Part shown: positions 1-10,721 of the stretch, piece by piece
Layout: each line of letters opens with the position of its first letter
Numbering within the stretch: position 1 is the first letter of the stretch
From: JAKAXS01 sp041940525
Lineage (GTDB): Bacteria > Pseudomonadota > Alphaproteobacteria > Rhizobiales > Hyphomicrobiaceae
NCBI GenBank assembly: GCA_041940525.1
Contig: JBGTSB010000004.1
Coordinates: forward strand, 1 to 64,000
Direction: 5' to 3'
DNA: 64,000 nucleotides
Program-made: the position numbers and the translations under genes
Notes under the pieces: generated by a model
Told to the model about the DNA's origin: nothing
The model's database searches: none
The model's input: only the letters and a program-made list of their open reading frames with translations

Positions 1-693
1 GCGCCGTTCTCGGTAGACGCCAACCTGTTGCACTCCTCGTCCGAAGGCAAAGTTCTGGAGGACCCGGACCAAAAGGCACCGGAATACGTCTATCAGCGCA
101 CCGTTTCGCCAATGGACGCGCCGGACAAGGTGACGACGATCAAGATCGCCTTCGACAAGGGTGATGCTATTTCGATCAACGGCGAAGCGCTGTCTCCGGC
201 AACGCTCTTGAAGAAGCTGAATGATCTTGGCCGTGACAACGGTATCGGTCGCATCGACCTGGTTGAGAACCGTTTCGTCGGCATGAAGTCCCGCGGTGTT
301 TATGAAACGCCGGGCGGCACCATTCTGCTGGCCGCGCACCGGGCGATGGAAAGCCTGACGCTGGATCGTGGCGCGGCGCATCTGAAAGACGAGCTGATGC
401 CGCGTTATGCGGAGCTGATTTACAACGGCATGTGGTTCTCGCCTGAGCGCGAGATGCTGCAGGCAGCGATCGACAAGAGCCAGGAGCATGTCGAGGGCGA
501 GGTGACGCTGGAGCTTTACAAGGGCAACGTCATCACCACCGGCCGCAAGAGTGCCAAGTCGCTTTACTCACCGACGCTGGTGACGTTCGAGGATGACAAG
601 GGTGCCTACGACCAAAAGGACGCGGAGGGCTTCATCAAGCTCAACGCCCTGCGCCTGCGCACGCTTGAAGCTCGGAACCGCGGCAAGCTTTGA
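1..693 (+). CDS. argG: Argininosuccinate synthase, C-terminal part (gene truncated by window edge)
   Basis: Argininosuccinate synthase joins citrulline and aspartate using ATP in arginine biosynthesis, in the cytosol. The frame is open from base 1, so the start lies outside the window and only about 230 C-terminal residues are present, a little over half of the usual length near 400. The text is typical of ArgG: 'DANLLHSSSEGKVLEDP' near the beginning, then 'IGRIDLVENRFVGMKSRGVYE' shortened forms of the conserved C-terminal block, and the helical tail with 'ARNRGKL'. The stop TGA is at 691-693, followed by a strong hairpin. Identification is secure; only the missing 5' part is unknown. Confidence 0.96.
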   Translation, partial: APFSVDANLLHSSSEGKVLEDPDQKAPEYVYQRTVSPMDAPDKVTTIKIAFDKGDAISINGEALSPATLLKKLNDLGRDNGIGRIDLVENRFVGMKSRGVYETPGGTILLAAHRAMESLTLDRGAAHLKDELMPRYAELIYNGMWFSPEREMLQAAIDKSQEHVEGEVTLELYKGNVITTGRKSAKSLYSPTLVTFEDDKGAYDQKDAEGFIKLNALRLRTLEARNRGKL

Positions 694-720
694 GTTTTTC
701 GGCTTCTGCACTGAAAAGAG

Positions 721-753
721 AAAAGCGCCCGCGTGAATTTCGTGGGCGCTTTT
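721..753. terminator. Bidirectional terminator between argG and the TonB receptor
   Basis: A perfect 10-bp inverted repeat (AAAAGCGCCC at 721-730 and GGGCGCTTTT at 744-753) with a 13-nt loop lies between the convergent argG and TonB-receptor genes. The A/T ends of the stem give a U-run on either strand, so it can serve both genes. Confidence 0.85.
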
Positions 754-760
754 CATTTGG

Positions 761-3199
761 TCAGAATTTGTAGGTCAGGCCCGTGATGATGGTGCGGGCT
801 TGGCCGATTGCGCAGTCGCCGCGCAGCACGGTGCAGGACTGGACATAGTACTCGTCCTCTAGGTTCTGCGCGGTGAGCGACCAGCGCCAGTCCTCCGTCT
901 CGTAGGAAACCATTGCATCGAAGAGCGTGTAAGACGGGTTCTTGATCGTCTGCATTTGCGGGTTGCCAAAGACAACGGAGAGAAGGTCTGGGCTCGTATC
1001 GGTGTAGCTTCCGAGGTATCGGACGCCGGCGCCGAACGAGAGCCCGCGCAGGAAGCCTTCGTTGACCGTGTAGATCCCCCACAGTGCGGCGGTGTGTTTG
1101 GGGATGCCGCCGACGGCCGTTCCCTTTTTCAATCCGAACGGGTCTGGAAACTCGGTGTACTTGGCGTCCGTGTAGGCATAGGAGGCAATGGCCTTGATGT
1201 TCGACGTGACCTGGCCGATCGCCTCGATTTCGAAGCCCTTCACTTCTATTGCGCTGCCTTGCAGATCCGTCGCGATCGTGTCCGGGCTTTCAACGCGATT
1301 GGTTTCTTCCAACTTGTAGACCGACGCATTGATCATCCACGGTGCGCCATTCGGTTGGAACTTGAAGCCAACTTCGATCTGCTCACCTTCGACCGGTGTG
1401 GCCGGACGTGTTGGCGGGTTTGCCGCAGTAAATGTCGCCAGATCGTTTTGCGTGATGACTGGCCGGCCCGGCTGTGGCGTGAAGGATTCCGTGTAGCTGA
1501 CGTAGGGCGTGAGACCGAAGCCGAACTCATACATCAAGCCGGCGCGGCCGGTCGTGGCGGTTTCATAGGCGTCAGGGGAGCCTTCGGATTCGATCCTCAG
1601 CCAGTCGTGGCGCAAGCCGACGACACCGATCCAGCGGCCAACACGAATTTGGTCTTGGATATAGATGCCGTTTTGAATCTGCGCTTCGTCCGGTTCCGGT
1701 GACCGCATAGGATCTGTTGTGGCAGCAAAAGTTGCGAAGTCGAGGTAGGCTGGGACTTGGCCGTAGTTTGGATTGTAAATGTCGAAGCCTGAGCCAAAGG
1801 CGCCGCCGAAAAATCCTGCGCCGAGGTTTGTGACGAGTCCTCCGGTCCGGTTGACCTCAAGCTGATATGTCGTGTGGTCATAGCCGCCGGTCACTTTGTG
1901 GTGGAGCGGGCCGGTAGAAAAGGTGCCCGTGAGGCTCGTGTCTGAGTTGAAGACTTTCGTTTGCTGGTCAATCCCGGTGTAGAGCCGGATCACCTCAGTC
2001 TGCTCGGGATTAATGTATCCATTGAATTGGGGAATGCCCAACGAGAATGAGCGGAAGGGTGTGAGGATCGCAGGCAGGTGCGAGGTGTAGTCGTTGTCGT
2101 AGACTGCGAAGCGTGATGCGTGGTGCATCTCCAGATCCGGCGAGAACTTGTGATCGACAATCAATGTACCCGACTGCGAGCTCGTGTCGTACTTGTCCCC
2201 CGGCTCGCCGAGGAAGTTGCTGCGAGATACCCTTTGTCCATTGATGTTTGGAAACTGAGTGCCTGTGGCAGGCGCAAACTGTTGCACAGTTCCGGCTTGA
2301 TCCTTGCGGAAGTGACCGATGACCGTGATACTTGTGTCGCGCTGCGGCCGGAACGTTAGAGACGGCTGGATCATCAGGCGATCGTTTTCAACAAAATCGA
2401 CCTGTGTGTCGGCGTCGCGAGCAAGGCCCGTTACGCGGTAGAGCCAGCGCTTATCGGAAGTTAGCGGGCCAGTGAAATCAAACTTGACCTGTTTGAAGTC
2501 GAAGGAGCCGAACTCGGTGGTGATTTCACCGTAGGGCGTGTCCATGGGCCGTTTGGATATGCCGTTGATGATGCCGCCGGTGGACCCTTGGCCGTAGAGC
2601 ATTGAAGCCGGGCCACGAAGAACCTCGACGCGTTCGAGCGAGTATGGCTCCATGGGGATTGAGTTGTAATAGGTTCCGAAGCCACGCCGCAGTCCGTCGA
2701 GATAGTAGTCCGCAGGAACGCCGCGAATGATCGAGTAGTCGCCGCGATTGTCAAAGCCGAAGCCATCGGCGAGGACGCCGGGCGTGTAGCGCAGCGCCTC
2801 GTTCAGGTTCTGCACGCCTTGGTCGCGGATTTGCTCCTTGCCGACAACGGAGATGGATTGCGGTGTTTCGCGCAGCGGTGTGTCCGTCTTGGTTCCTGCC
2901 GCTGACACGCCTGCAACGTAGTTTTCAACCGGGCTTGTGCTGGTTTCAACGGCACGGCTGCCAGAGTCCGATGGTTCCGGGGCGGGAGCAGGCGCTGATG
3001 CCTGCACTGGCGCAGACTGCTTGGGCGCTTGCTTTTGCACGGCCTGCTTTTTCTTCGGCGTGTTCTTTTTGGTAACAACTTCGACGGCGGGCAGCTCTTG
3101 CGCAGCTGGTTCAGCGGCCTGTTGTGCGAGAGCAATTGTCGATGAAAGATGAGCCAGCATCGCGAACGCGAGCGGCCAGGCTAAAACGCGGCCAAGCAT
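761..3199 (-). CDS. TonB-dependent siderophore receptor (outer membrane)
   Basis: An outer-membrane receptor that takes up ferric siderophores using TonB energy; the ligand cannot be read from the sequence. It has 812 residues, the usual size for the FhuA/FpvA-like family. A signal peptide (about residues 1-25) is followed by a TonB-box-like 'LPAVEVVTKK' and a Lys/Pro/Ala-rich linker to about residue 80. The plug domain follows ('TPQSISVVGKEQIRDQG', 'LNEALRYTPGV', 'VEVLRGPASMLYGQGSTGG'), then a 22-strand-type barrel ending in the terminal aromatic 'GLTYKF'. The ATG at 3197-3199 has a GGGGGGA Shine-Dalgarno. It is a single gene transcribed away from the SLC13 permease region, and the intergenic DNA holds a short inverted repeat that could be an operator. 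Confidence 0.92.
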   Translation of the reverse strand: MLGRVLAWPLAFAMLAHLSSTIALAQQAAEPAAQELPAVEVVTKKNTPKKKQAVQKQAPKQSAPVQASAPAPAPEPSDSGSRAVETSTSPVENYVAGVSAAGTKTDTPLRETPQSISVVGKEQIRDQGVQNLNEALRYTPGVLADGFGFDNRGDYSIIRGVPADYYLDGLRRGFGTYYNSIPMEPYSLERVEVLRGPASMLYGQGSTGGIINGISKRPMDTPYGEITTEFGSFDFKQVKFDFTGPLTSDKRWLYRVTGLARDADTQVDFVENDRLMIQPSLTFRPQRDTSITVIGHFRKDQAGTVQQFAPATGTQFPNINGQRVSRSNFLGEPGDKYDTSSQSGTLIVDHKFSPDLEMHHASRFAVYDNDYTSHLPAILTPFRSFSLGIPQFNGYINPEQTEVIRLYTGIDQQTKVFNSDTSLTGTFSTGPLHHKVTGGYDHTTYQLEVNRTGGLVTNLGAGFFGGAFGSGFDIYNPNYGQVPAYLDFATFAATTDPMRSPEPDEAQIQNGIYIQDQIRVGRWIGVVGLRHDWLRIESEGSPDAYETATTGRAGLMYEFGFGLTPYVSYTESFTPQPGRPVITQNDLATFTAANPPTRPATPVEGEQIEVGFKFQPNGAPWMINASVYKLEETNRVESPDTIATDLQGSAIEVKGFEIEAIGQVTSNIKAIASYAYTDAKYTEFPDPFGLKKGTAVGGIPKHTAALWGIYTVNEGFLRGLSFGAGVRYLGSYTDTSPDLLSVVFGNPQMQTIKNPSYTLFDAMVSYETEDWRWSLTAQNLEDEYYVQSCTVLRGDCAIGQARTIITGLTYKF

Positions 3200-3324
3200 T
3201 GATCCCCCCAGGAGTGATGTCGATCGATCTGACCGGGAGGCCGTGGCTGCTCTGCCGATTGGAGTGGCTGGGCGAGTTCGCCGGTACTAACTGCAGGGAT
3301 TAGTGCATGGACGGTTCTATATGT

Positions 3325-3338
3325 CTACTAATGTAGTA
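3325..3338. promoter_or_regulatory. Small inverted repeat upstream of the TonB receptor
   Basis: TACTA-ATG-TAGTA (3326-3338) is a perfect 5-bp inverted repeat with a 3-nt spacer in the AT-rich stretch about 125 bp upstream of the receptor start. It may be an operator or part of the promoter. It does not match a classical Fur or Irr box well. Confidence 0.3.
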
Positions 3339-3400
3339 AAGAAATAAATAGTCAGCATAAAGAAGTGAAACATAGTTGCAACACGGCTCCTAGGTGGCGG

Positions 3401-5185
3401 TCAAAGGGGCCAGAAGAAAACGATCAGCGGAGTTCCGACTAGCAGGATGGTGAGTGACAACGGAGCGCCGAGGCGGGCGTAGTCGGAGAAGCGATAGCCG
3501 CCTGGGCCCATCACCAAAAGGTTGTTCTGATGGCCTATGGGGGTGAGGAAGTCGCAGGCGCAGCCGAGGGCAACCGCCATCAGGAATGGGTCTGCGTTGT
3601 AGCCAAGCGATTTCGCAACGATGGCCGCGACCGGGCCAAGCATGAGCACGGCGGCGGCGTTGTTCAAGAACGGCGTCAGGATCATGGCCGAGGCGAGCAT
3701 CATACCGACGGCGACGGTGCCGGGAACTTGACTGCCGAGAGACGCGAGGTGCTGACCGATGATGTCGGAGACGCCGGTGCTTTGCAGGGTCTGCGCGACC
3801 GGTATCAGGCAGGCGAGCAGCACGATGACCGGGCCTTCGATCGCCTCATAGGCGTCTTTGAGTGGAATTTGCTTTGCTAGAAGCACGATCGCGGCGGCGG
3901 CGAAGAAACCGACGGCCACGGTGACGAGCTTCAAGGTGATCAGAACCATCGCGACGGCGAGAACCGCGAAGGAAATGAGCCCCGGACTGGTTCCGCCGAA
4001 ACCGATGCTGCGTTCAGCGAGCGGCAACAAGCCCATGTCCGCTTGCGTTTGTTGAAGGCCCTTGGCCCAACCCTGCAAGACGATCACGTCGCCAACATTG
4101 AACCTGTGAGATTGCAGGCGGGCGGAGCGGCGCGACCCGGCGCGCGAGACGGCGAGCAGGTTTACATCGTAGCGCTGCCGCATGGCGATGCTGCGCGGTG
4201 TGTGGCCGACAATCGGACTGTCAGCGGTCACGATGACTTCGACGGTGCTGAGTTCGTCCTTCTCGTCTTCATCGGCCTTGGCGAGCTCGCGCACGTTGGC
4301 CATTTCGAGCTTGGTCTCTTCAACGAGCTCTTTGATCGTCGCTGGCTCGGCCTGGAGCATGATGATGTCACCGGCGAACAGTGGCCAGGTGGAATTCGGA
4401 ATGTAGTTGTGGCCGCCTTCGCGCATCACCGCCAGAACGACGGCTTCACCGCCTCCCACCTTTTCAAGGTCGCCGATGGTCTTGCCGACGAGTGATGACT
4501 CGGGGCTGACAATGAGCTCGGTGGTGTAGTCCTCGATCGAAAACTTATCATCCGCCGACGCCGTGCCTTCGCGGTGTGGCAGCAGGCGCCAGGTGATCAT
4601 GAGTATGACGACGCAGATCAGCGTGAGTGGCAGACCGACCCAGGCAAAGTCAAAGACACTGAAGGGCTCGCCTGTCAGGTCTTGCCGGACGGTGGCGATC
4701 AAAAGGTTTGGCGACGTTCCGATCTGCGTGATGGTGCCGCCGATCAGGGAGGCGAATGCCAGCGGCATGAGATAGATCGACGGGGACTGCTTGGAGCGGC
4801 GGGCGATCTGGATCGCGATGGGCATAAAGATGCCGAGCGTGCCGACGTTTTTTACGAACGCAGACAGCAGGCCGACAGCACCGGACAGCAGGCCGATCTG
4901 GGCGGAGGGCGATTCCACGCCGGTCAGAAGCTTGCGCACGAAACGATCAAGCACGCCGGACCGGGCGATTGCCTTGCTGACAACAAGTACGGAGGCCATG
5001 ACGACGACGACCTGGTCGGAAAAGCCGACGAAAGCATTCTCTTGGGGAACGATGCCAACGATCAGCCCGGCCAGCAGTGCGCCCATGGCGACGACGTCGT
5101 AGCGCCATTTGTCCCAGATGAAGACCGCGAGCATGATGACGACGATGGCGATGGCCGCCGTCTGATCCATAGTGAGTCCAAACAT
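3401..5185 (-). CDS. SLC13-family (divalent anion:Na+ symporter type) permease with two TrkA-C domains
   Basis: An inner-membrane transporter of the SLC13/CitT/ArsB superfamily, with roughly ten or more hydrophobic segments split by two soluble RCK_C (TrkA-C) domains at about residues 205-370. The opening segment 'MDQTAAIAIVVIMLAVFIWD' and the repeats 'NVGTLGIFMPIAIQIARRS' and 'FLNNAAAVLMLGPVAAIVAK' are typical. The substrate (sulfate, dicarboxylate or another anion) cannot be decided. A start 14 codons further upstream (5227) is possible, but the ATG at 5183-5185 has a well-placed AAGGGA, so I use it (594 residues). It overlaps nothing real and is divergent from the membrane protein starting at 5328. 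Confidence 0.88.
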   Translation of the reverse strand: MFGLTMDQTAAIAIVVIMLAVFIWDKWRYDVVAMGALLAGLIVGIVPQENAFVGFSDQVVVVMASVLVVSKAIARSGVLDRFVRKLLTGVESPSAQIGLLSGAVGLLSAFVKNVGTLGIFMPIAIQIARRSKQSPSIYLMPLAFASLIGGTITQIGTSPNLLIATVRQDLTGEPFSVFDFAWVGLPLTLICVVILMITWRLLPHREGTASADDKFSIEDYTTELIVSPESSLVGKTIGDLEKVGGGEAVVLAVMREGGHNYIPNSTWPLFAGDIIMLQAEPATIKELVEETKLEMANVRELAKADEDEKDELSTVEVIVTADSPIVGHTPRSIAMRQRYDVNLLAVSRAGSRRSARLQSHRFNVGDVIVLQGWAKGLQQTQADMGLLPLAERSIGFGGTSPGLISFAVLAVAMVLITLKLVTVAVGFFAAAAIVLLAKQIPLKDAYEAIEGPVIVLLACLIPVAQTLQSTGVSDIIGQHLASLGSQVPGTVAVGMMLASAMILTPFLNNAAAVLMLGPVAAIVAKSLGYNADPFLMAVALGCACDFLTPIGHQNNLLVMGPGGYRFSDYARLGAPLSLTILLVGTPLIVFFWPL

Positions 5186-5327
5186 TGGGTTCCCTTGCGG
5201 TTCGCGCGATCGTCCTATAAGGAGCAAGCGGCTGCGTGAAGGTGCTCGTCCGGTGCCGATGTGGCTTTTTAGGGGACCACCGTTGGTGGCCGCTCGAGGG
5301 GGGTGGCGTCAAGGCCAAAGTCTCGCG

Positions 5328-6101
5328 ATGACACGTACCAGTCTCAATAAGACGCTCCGGTATCTGTATATTTTCCTGGGCGCCATGTTGGTTTTGTCGC
5401 TGGCGGCAAAGTTCAAAGATTACATTCCAGGGCTTGAGGCCATTGGCCTAGATGCGCCGCTGGCAGATGTTTACGAGTATCTGCGGGATATGTCGTTGCT
5501 GATCGCCACAGGCGGCGTGGCCTATCTGACCAATGTCTTCCAGCAACGGTCGAGCTTTACTTCCAGCCTAGAGGAAGAGTGGCGCGGCATCGTGCGCACC
5601 AAGGCGCTTCTCTACACGTATTGCGAAAAGCCGTACCCTTCGACGGAAGACTACCTGGCTGCGTTCTCGGCGATCTCGTGCACGATCGACAACATGCGGA
5701 TCGTCTACCGGAACGTGGGGGAGACGGACAGCCTGATCGGGCTGTACCCTTATGCGCCATTGCATGACATGCGCCGGGCCCTGCAGACGATTGACCCGCG
5801 CAAGCGCCAATCGATTGCCGATGATGAACGCAAGCTGGTGCGCGATGCGATCTTGCAGGCGTTCTACGCCTTGCGGGAAACGTTCCTGGAAGAGTTGGAT
5901 CTAGAGGAGCCCAGTCACGCCATCGTGGCTGCGGCATCGCGCCGGTCGAAAATCGATGGTGCCACGCGGCGGGCTTTGCGGATGCAAGACAAGCAGGCGA
6001 GCGAGGCTCAGGCCAACCAAGGGGCCGGCGCGCGTCCCGATATTGATCAATTCCTCAGGGATTTGAGGAACGCGGAGAAGGCGGCCGGGCAGAAGCGATA
6101 G
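5328..6101 (+). CDS. Hypothetical protein with N-terminal membrane segment(s)
   Basis: Not recognised. The frame is open further upstream, but the ATG at 5328 gives a sensible N-terminus: a hydrophobic segment at about residues 10-30 ('YLYIFLGAMLVLSLAAKF') and a weaker one at about 55-70 ('LLIATGGVAYLTNVF'). A mainly helical, charged cytoplasmic part follows, with 'LLYTYCEKPYPSTEDYLAAF' and an Arg/Lys/Ala-rich tail. It has 257 residues. No clear Shine-Dalgarno precedes the chosen ATG, so the start is uncertain. It is divergent from the SLC13 permease and convergent with the J-domain gene. No function is proposed. Confidence 0.7.
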   Translation: MTRTSLNKTLRYLYIFLGAMLVLSLAAKFKDYIPGLEAIGLDAPLADVYEYLRDMSLLIATGGVAYLTNVFQQRSSFTSSLEEEWRGIVRTKALLYTYCEKPYPSTEDYLAAFSAISCTIDNMRIVYRNVGETDSLIGLYPYAPLHDMRRALQTIDPRKRQSIADDERKLVRDAILQAFYALRETFLEELDLEEPSHAIVAAASRRSKIDGATRRALRMQDKQASEAQANQGAGARPDIDQFLRDLRNAEKAAGQKR

Positions 6102-6110
6102 TGGGGCTGG

Positions 6111-6602
6111 TTACGCGGCGGATGCTTCGCGGACAAAGTGTTTGCCGTGGAGGCTGGCGTAGGCTGCGTTAACGCGACGGGCCATTCCGGCCAGGTAGAC
6201 GCTGACTTCGTCCGGCAACTCGGCGTTGGCGTAGCGGTCGGGGTGATAGAGCATCGCCAGTTTGTGGTAGGCCTTTTTGACATCCTTGAATGCCGATCCG
6301 CGAGGGACGCCTAGAACGTCATATGGATCAACGCTTTCGTTGGTCTGGTGGAGGCGGACGTTAACGTCAGAGGGCTTCGGCACGTTGGTTGGTTCGAGGG
6401 TCTGAATTGAGGATTTTGCCAGGAAGGTCGCTTCGCCGCCGTAGGGGTGGAATTCGATAAAGGCTACTTCGGAGTTTAGAACGTCGTCCAAAGTGGTTTG
6501 TAAGGGCAACACGACACGGCCCCGAAGCGTGGTCCCGTCCACTTTTTGGAGTGTGACTGGCATCGCTGTTTGGACCGCTTCTGGTTGATAACGCCGGAAC
6601 AT
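6111..6602 (-). CDS. J-domain (DnaJ-like) protein with N-terminal extension
   Basis: A co-chaperone-type protein: the J domain lies at the C-terminus (about residues 92-150) with 'PYDVLGVPRGSAFKDVKKAY' and the invariant HPD tripeptide in 'LYHPDRY', which stimulates the ATPase of an Hsp70. The first 90 residues ('TLRGRVVLPLQTTLDDVLN', 'FIEFHPYGGEATFLAKSSI') form a beta-rich domain not found in classical DnaJ, and there is no G/F linker or zinc-finger region. The protein is 163 residues and is probably a specialised J protein rather than the DnaK partner DnaJ. The start ATG (6600-6602) has a GAGGG Shine-Dalgarno. Confidence 0.85.
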   Translation of the reverse strand: MFRRYQPEAVQTAMPVTLQKVDGTTLRGRVVLPLQTTLDDVLNSEVAFIEFHPYGGEATFLAKSSIQTLEPTNVPKPSDVNVRLHQTNESVDPYDVLGVPRGSAFKDVKKAYHKLAMLYHPDRYANAELPDEVSVYLAGMARRVNAAYASLHGKHFVREASAA

Positions 6603-6768
6603 CGTCTGCCCTCATCTCATTTTGATACACAAGCGCCAAAATTGGCTTCGATGGGAAGATACTTTGCAAGCGCCGTGCTAGCGACTGGCGGAAGCTGCAG
6701 TAGTGTGATACCCCGCGCTAAATTTTGCGCCGCACAATGCGGGTAACCCTTAAAGTTCAGAGAGTCAG

Positions 6769-8595
<1,827 letters not shown>

Positions 8596-8714
8596 CGCAC
8601 TCATGCGACTGAACTCATTGAGAAAATTCTCATAGATCGTTATAGCTATAACATTGCGGTCACGCTATCGTTTGCATGCAAGCAAGGCACTTTTATCCCA
8701 TCAGGAGGATTATT

Positions 8715-8966
8715 ATGAAGAGACTGATCATCGTTGCCGCCGCATTTGCATTTGCGGCTCCGGCTTTTGCGGACGAGAAGGTCTCCGAAGAGGAGGCGAA
8801 AGCCTTGACGGCGGCCGCCGCGGCTTATGGCTGCTCTGGCGGTGAAATGGAAAAAGAGAGCGAAGGCACTGGCGTATTTGAAATTGATGACGCCAAGTGC
8901 AAGGACGGTCAGTTCGATATGAAGTTTGACACTGAGTATAAGCTCATCGACATGGATCGCGACTAA
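8715..8966 (+). CDS. Small secreted PepSY-like protein
   Basis: A short exported protein of 83 residues. The signal peptide 'MKRLIIVAAAFAFAAPAFA' is followed by an acidic mature part with a conserved-looking cysteine pair (in 'YGCSGGEMEKE' and 'DDAKCKDGQFDM'). The end, 'KFDTEYKLIDMDRD', resembles the tail of PepSY repeats, which bind or inhibit in the periplasm. The start is fixed by a perfect AGGAGG at 8703-8708, six bases before the ATG; an in-frame upstream start at 8676 lacks a signal-peptide N-terminus. A strong terminator follows, so it is monocistronic. The family assignment is tentative, but the gene itself is well supported. Confidence 0.82.
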   Translation: MKRLIIVAAAFAFAAPAFADEKVSEEEAKALTAAAAAYGCSGGEMEKESEGTGVFEIDDAKCKDGQFDMKFDTEYKLIDMDRD

Positions 8967-8989
8967 GGTTTAGCCGCTCTAGATTGGAG

Positions 8990-9024
8990 AATGCCGGTTG
9001 CGCTTCGCGCAGCCGGCATTTTCT
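8990..9024 (+). terminator. Rho-independent terminator after the PepSY-like gene
   Basis: A 13-bp stem (AATGCCGG at 8990-8997 pairing with CCGGCATT at 9013-9020, extended inward by TTGCG/CGCAG) encloses a CTTCG loop and is followed by TTTTCT. Confidence 0.85.
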
Positions 9025-9151
9025 ATGGGCCAGTGGCCGCAAAATGGCTTGGTAAAGCGAACCAGCTTTTTGTTTGGACAAGTCACTGCCACATGAATGC
9101 GCGCTTTGACCTGCGAGCCATGCTTGGCCATGGTGCCCTTGTCGAATCTGC

Positions 9152-10495
9152 TTGGGGGGCAGTTTGCATAGCGTCTCAAATTCGAGCGTCGCGATCGCCA
9201 AAGACTGGCCCGGTGGCGTCACGCCAACACCAGAGTATCACCTTGCTTTGGATCACATCCGTGACGAGGCCGGGCACTTGTTTGTCACTGGACGGGCGGG
9301 TACGGGCAAATCGACCTTGTTGCGAGCGCTTCGGGACATGCTGGCCGAAGAACTCGTCGTGGTGGCGCCTACCGGCTTGGCTGCGGTCAATGTGGGCGGA
9401 CAGACGATCCATTCGTTCTTCGGGTTTCCGCCGCGGCTGGTGAAGTCAGATGACATTCGCCGGAGCCGCAACGGTCAGCTTATGCGGCGGATGAAGTACC
9501 TCGTCATTGACGAGGTTTCCATGGTTCGTTCCGACTTGATGTGGGCGATCGATCAATCGCTTCGCGTCAATCGCGGGCGCCCGCGTGAGAGCTTCGGTGG
9601 TGTGCGGCTGATCATGTTTGGGGATCTGCATCAGCTGCCGCCGGTGGTTCAAGAAGCAGAAGTGGCCGAACATCTTGAGAGTGCGTTCGGCGGTCCGTTC
9701 TTCTTTTCCGTTCCGGCATTGCAGGAAGGCGCCGGCACCGTGCGTCTTGAGCTGTCACATGTATTCCGCCAAAGCGATGAATCCTTGATCTGGGTCTTGA
9801 ATAAGATCCGCGACGGCGAGGCGGATCACGAGACGCTGGAGCTGTTGAATGAGCGCGTTAATCCCGTGCGTACGCTGGGCGAGGGCGATCCGTACGTCAT
9901 TCTAACGCCGACGAATGCCGCGGCTCAGCGTATCAACATGGCCTACTTGGATGCACTGGAAGGGTCGGCCCATAGCTATGACGCGGGCATCAACGGCGAG
10001 TTCAACGCGGCTGCCCAGCCGACGGACGCCCGCTTGCTGCTGAAGCCGGGTGCGAAAGTCATTATGCTGCGCAACGATCCGGACAGGCGCTGGGTCAACG
10101 GGTCAGTGGCCCGGATATCGCGTCTCGAGGAGACACGCGTTTTTGTTTTGATCGACGGCGAGGAGCATGAGGTTGAGCAGGCGTCCTGGGAAAACCGGCG
10201 CTATGCGTTCGACCGGAGCGAAGAGAAGATCGTCGAAACCGTCGCGGGAACGTTTAAACAATTTCCGTTGCGGTTGGCGTGGGCACTGACGATTCACAAG
10301 GCGCAAGGACTGACGCTGGACAAGGTTTACATCGACCTGGGCCGGGGGACGTTCGCGCACGGACAAGCCTATGTCGCTTTGTCGCGGTGCCGGAGTTTGG
10401 AGGGTTTAGCCCTCGCGCGGCCTCTTGTTCCGCGGGATATCCTGTTTGATCCGTCTGCGACGGGATATCGTGATTTGTTCCCGTCCCTCACGTAA
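9152..10495 (+). CDS. PIF1-like / RecD-type ATP-dependent DNA helicase
   Basis: A superfamily 1B helicase. The Walker A motif is 'TGRAGTGKSTLLRALRD' (about residues 45-61), Walker B is 'YLVIDEVSMVRSDLM', motif III is 'IMFGDLHQLPPV', and the C-terminal motifs are 'ALTIHKAQGLTLDKV' and 'HGQAYVALSRCRSLEGL' (UvrD_C_2 type). It has 447 residues, a compact bacterial PIF1 form without extra domains. No ATG precedes Walker A, so the start must be a TTG: 9152 is used, but TTG at 9164 after a GGGGGG run is equally possible. It is probably cytosolic and acts on DNA with 5' overhangs or structured DNA, as known for the family. Confidence 0.88.
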   Translation: MGGSLHSVSNSSVAIAKDWPGGVTPTPEYHLALDHIRDEAGHLFVTGRAGTGKSTLLRALRDMLAEELVVVAPTGLAAVNVGGQTIHSFFGFPPRLVKSDDIRRSRNGQLMRRMKYLVIDEVSMVRSDLMWAIDQSLRVNRGRPRESFGGVRLIMFGDLHQLPPVVQEAEVAEHLESAFGGPFFFSVPALQEGAGTVRLELSHVFRQSDESLIWVLNKIRDGEADHETLELLNERVNPVRTLGEGDPYVILTPTNAAAQRINMAYLDALEGSAHSYDAGINGEFNAAAQPTDARLLLKPGAKVIMLRNDPDRRWVNGSVARISRLEETRVFVLIDGEEHEVEQASWENRRYAFDRSEEKIVETVAGTFKQFPLRLAWALTIHKAQGLTLDKVYIDLGRGTFAHGQAYVALSRCRSLEGLALARPLVPRDILFDPSATGYRDLFPSLT

Positions 10496-10635
10496 ACCGT
10501 TCAAATTCTCTACCATTTCGCAGTTGCGAGAATTCTGGCGTTCATACGCGTCCGCCGCATCATCAGCGCATTAAGTAAAAATAGGACGATTACGCAGCAA
10601 AACGCGTGTTTGTCGCACTGCCGCAAACGTTATGT

Positions 10636-10647
10636 TGCAATGCACAA
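10636..10647. promoter_or_regulatory. Candidate PhaR operator upstream of the phasin gene
   Basis: TGCAATGCACAA fits the TGCRNYGCASMA-type consensus that I recall for the polyhydroxyalkanoate regulator PhaR in Bradyrhizobium. It lies 75-86 bases before the phasin ATG, as expected for phasin repression by PhaR. The phaR gene is not in the window. Confidence 0.6.
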
Positions 10648-10721
10648 ATGGATGCGCTATACACTCGGTGACGCAGCGACAACGTCGATGACATTTTACT
10701 TTCCACCGGAGCCTTACAGAA

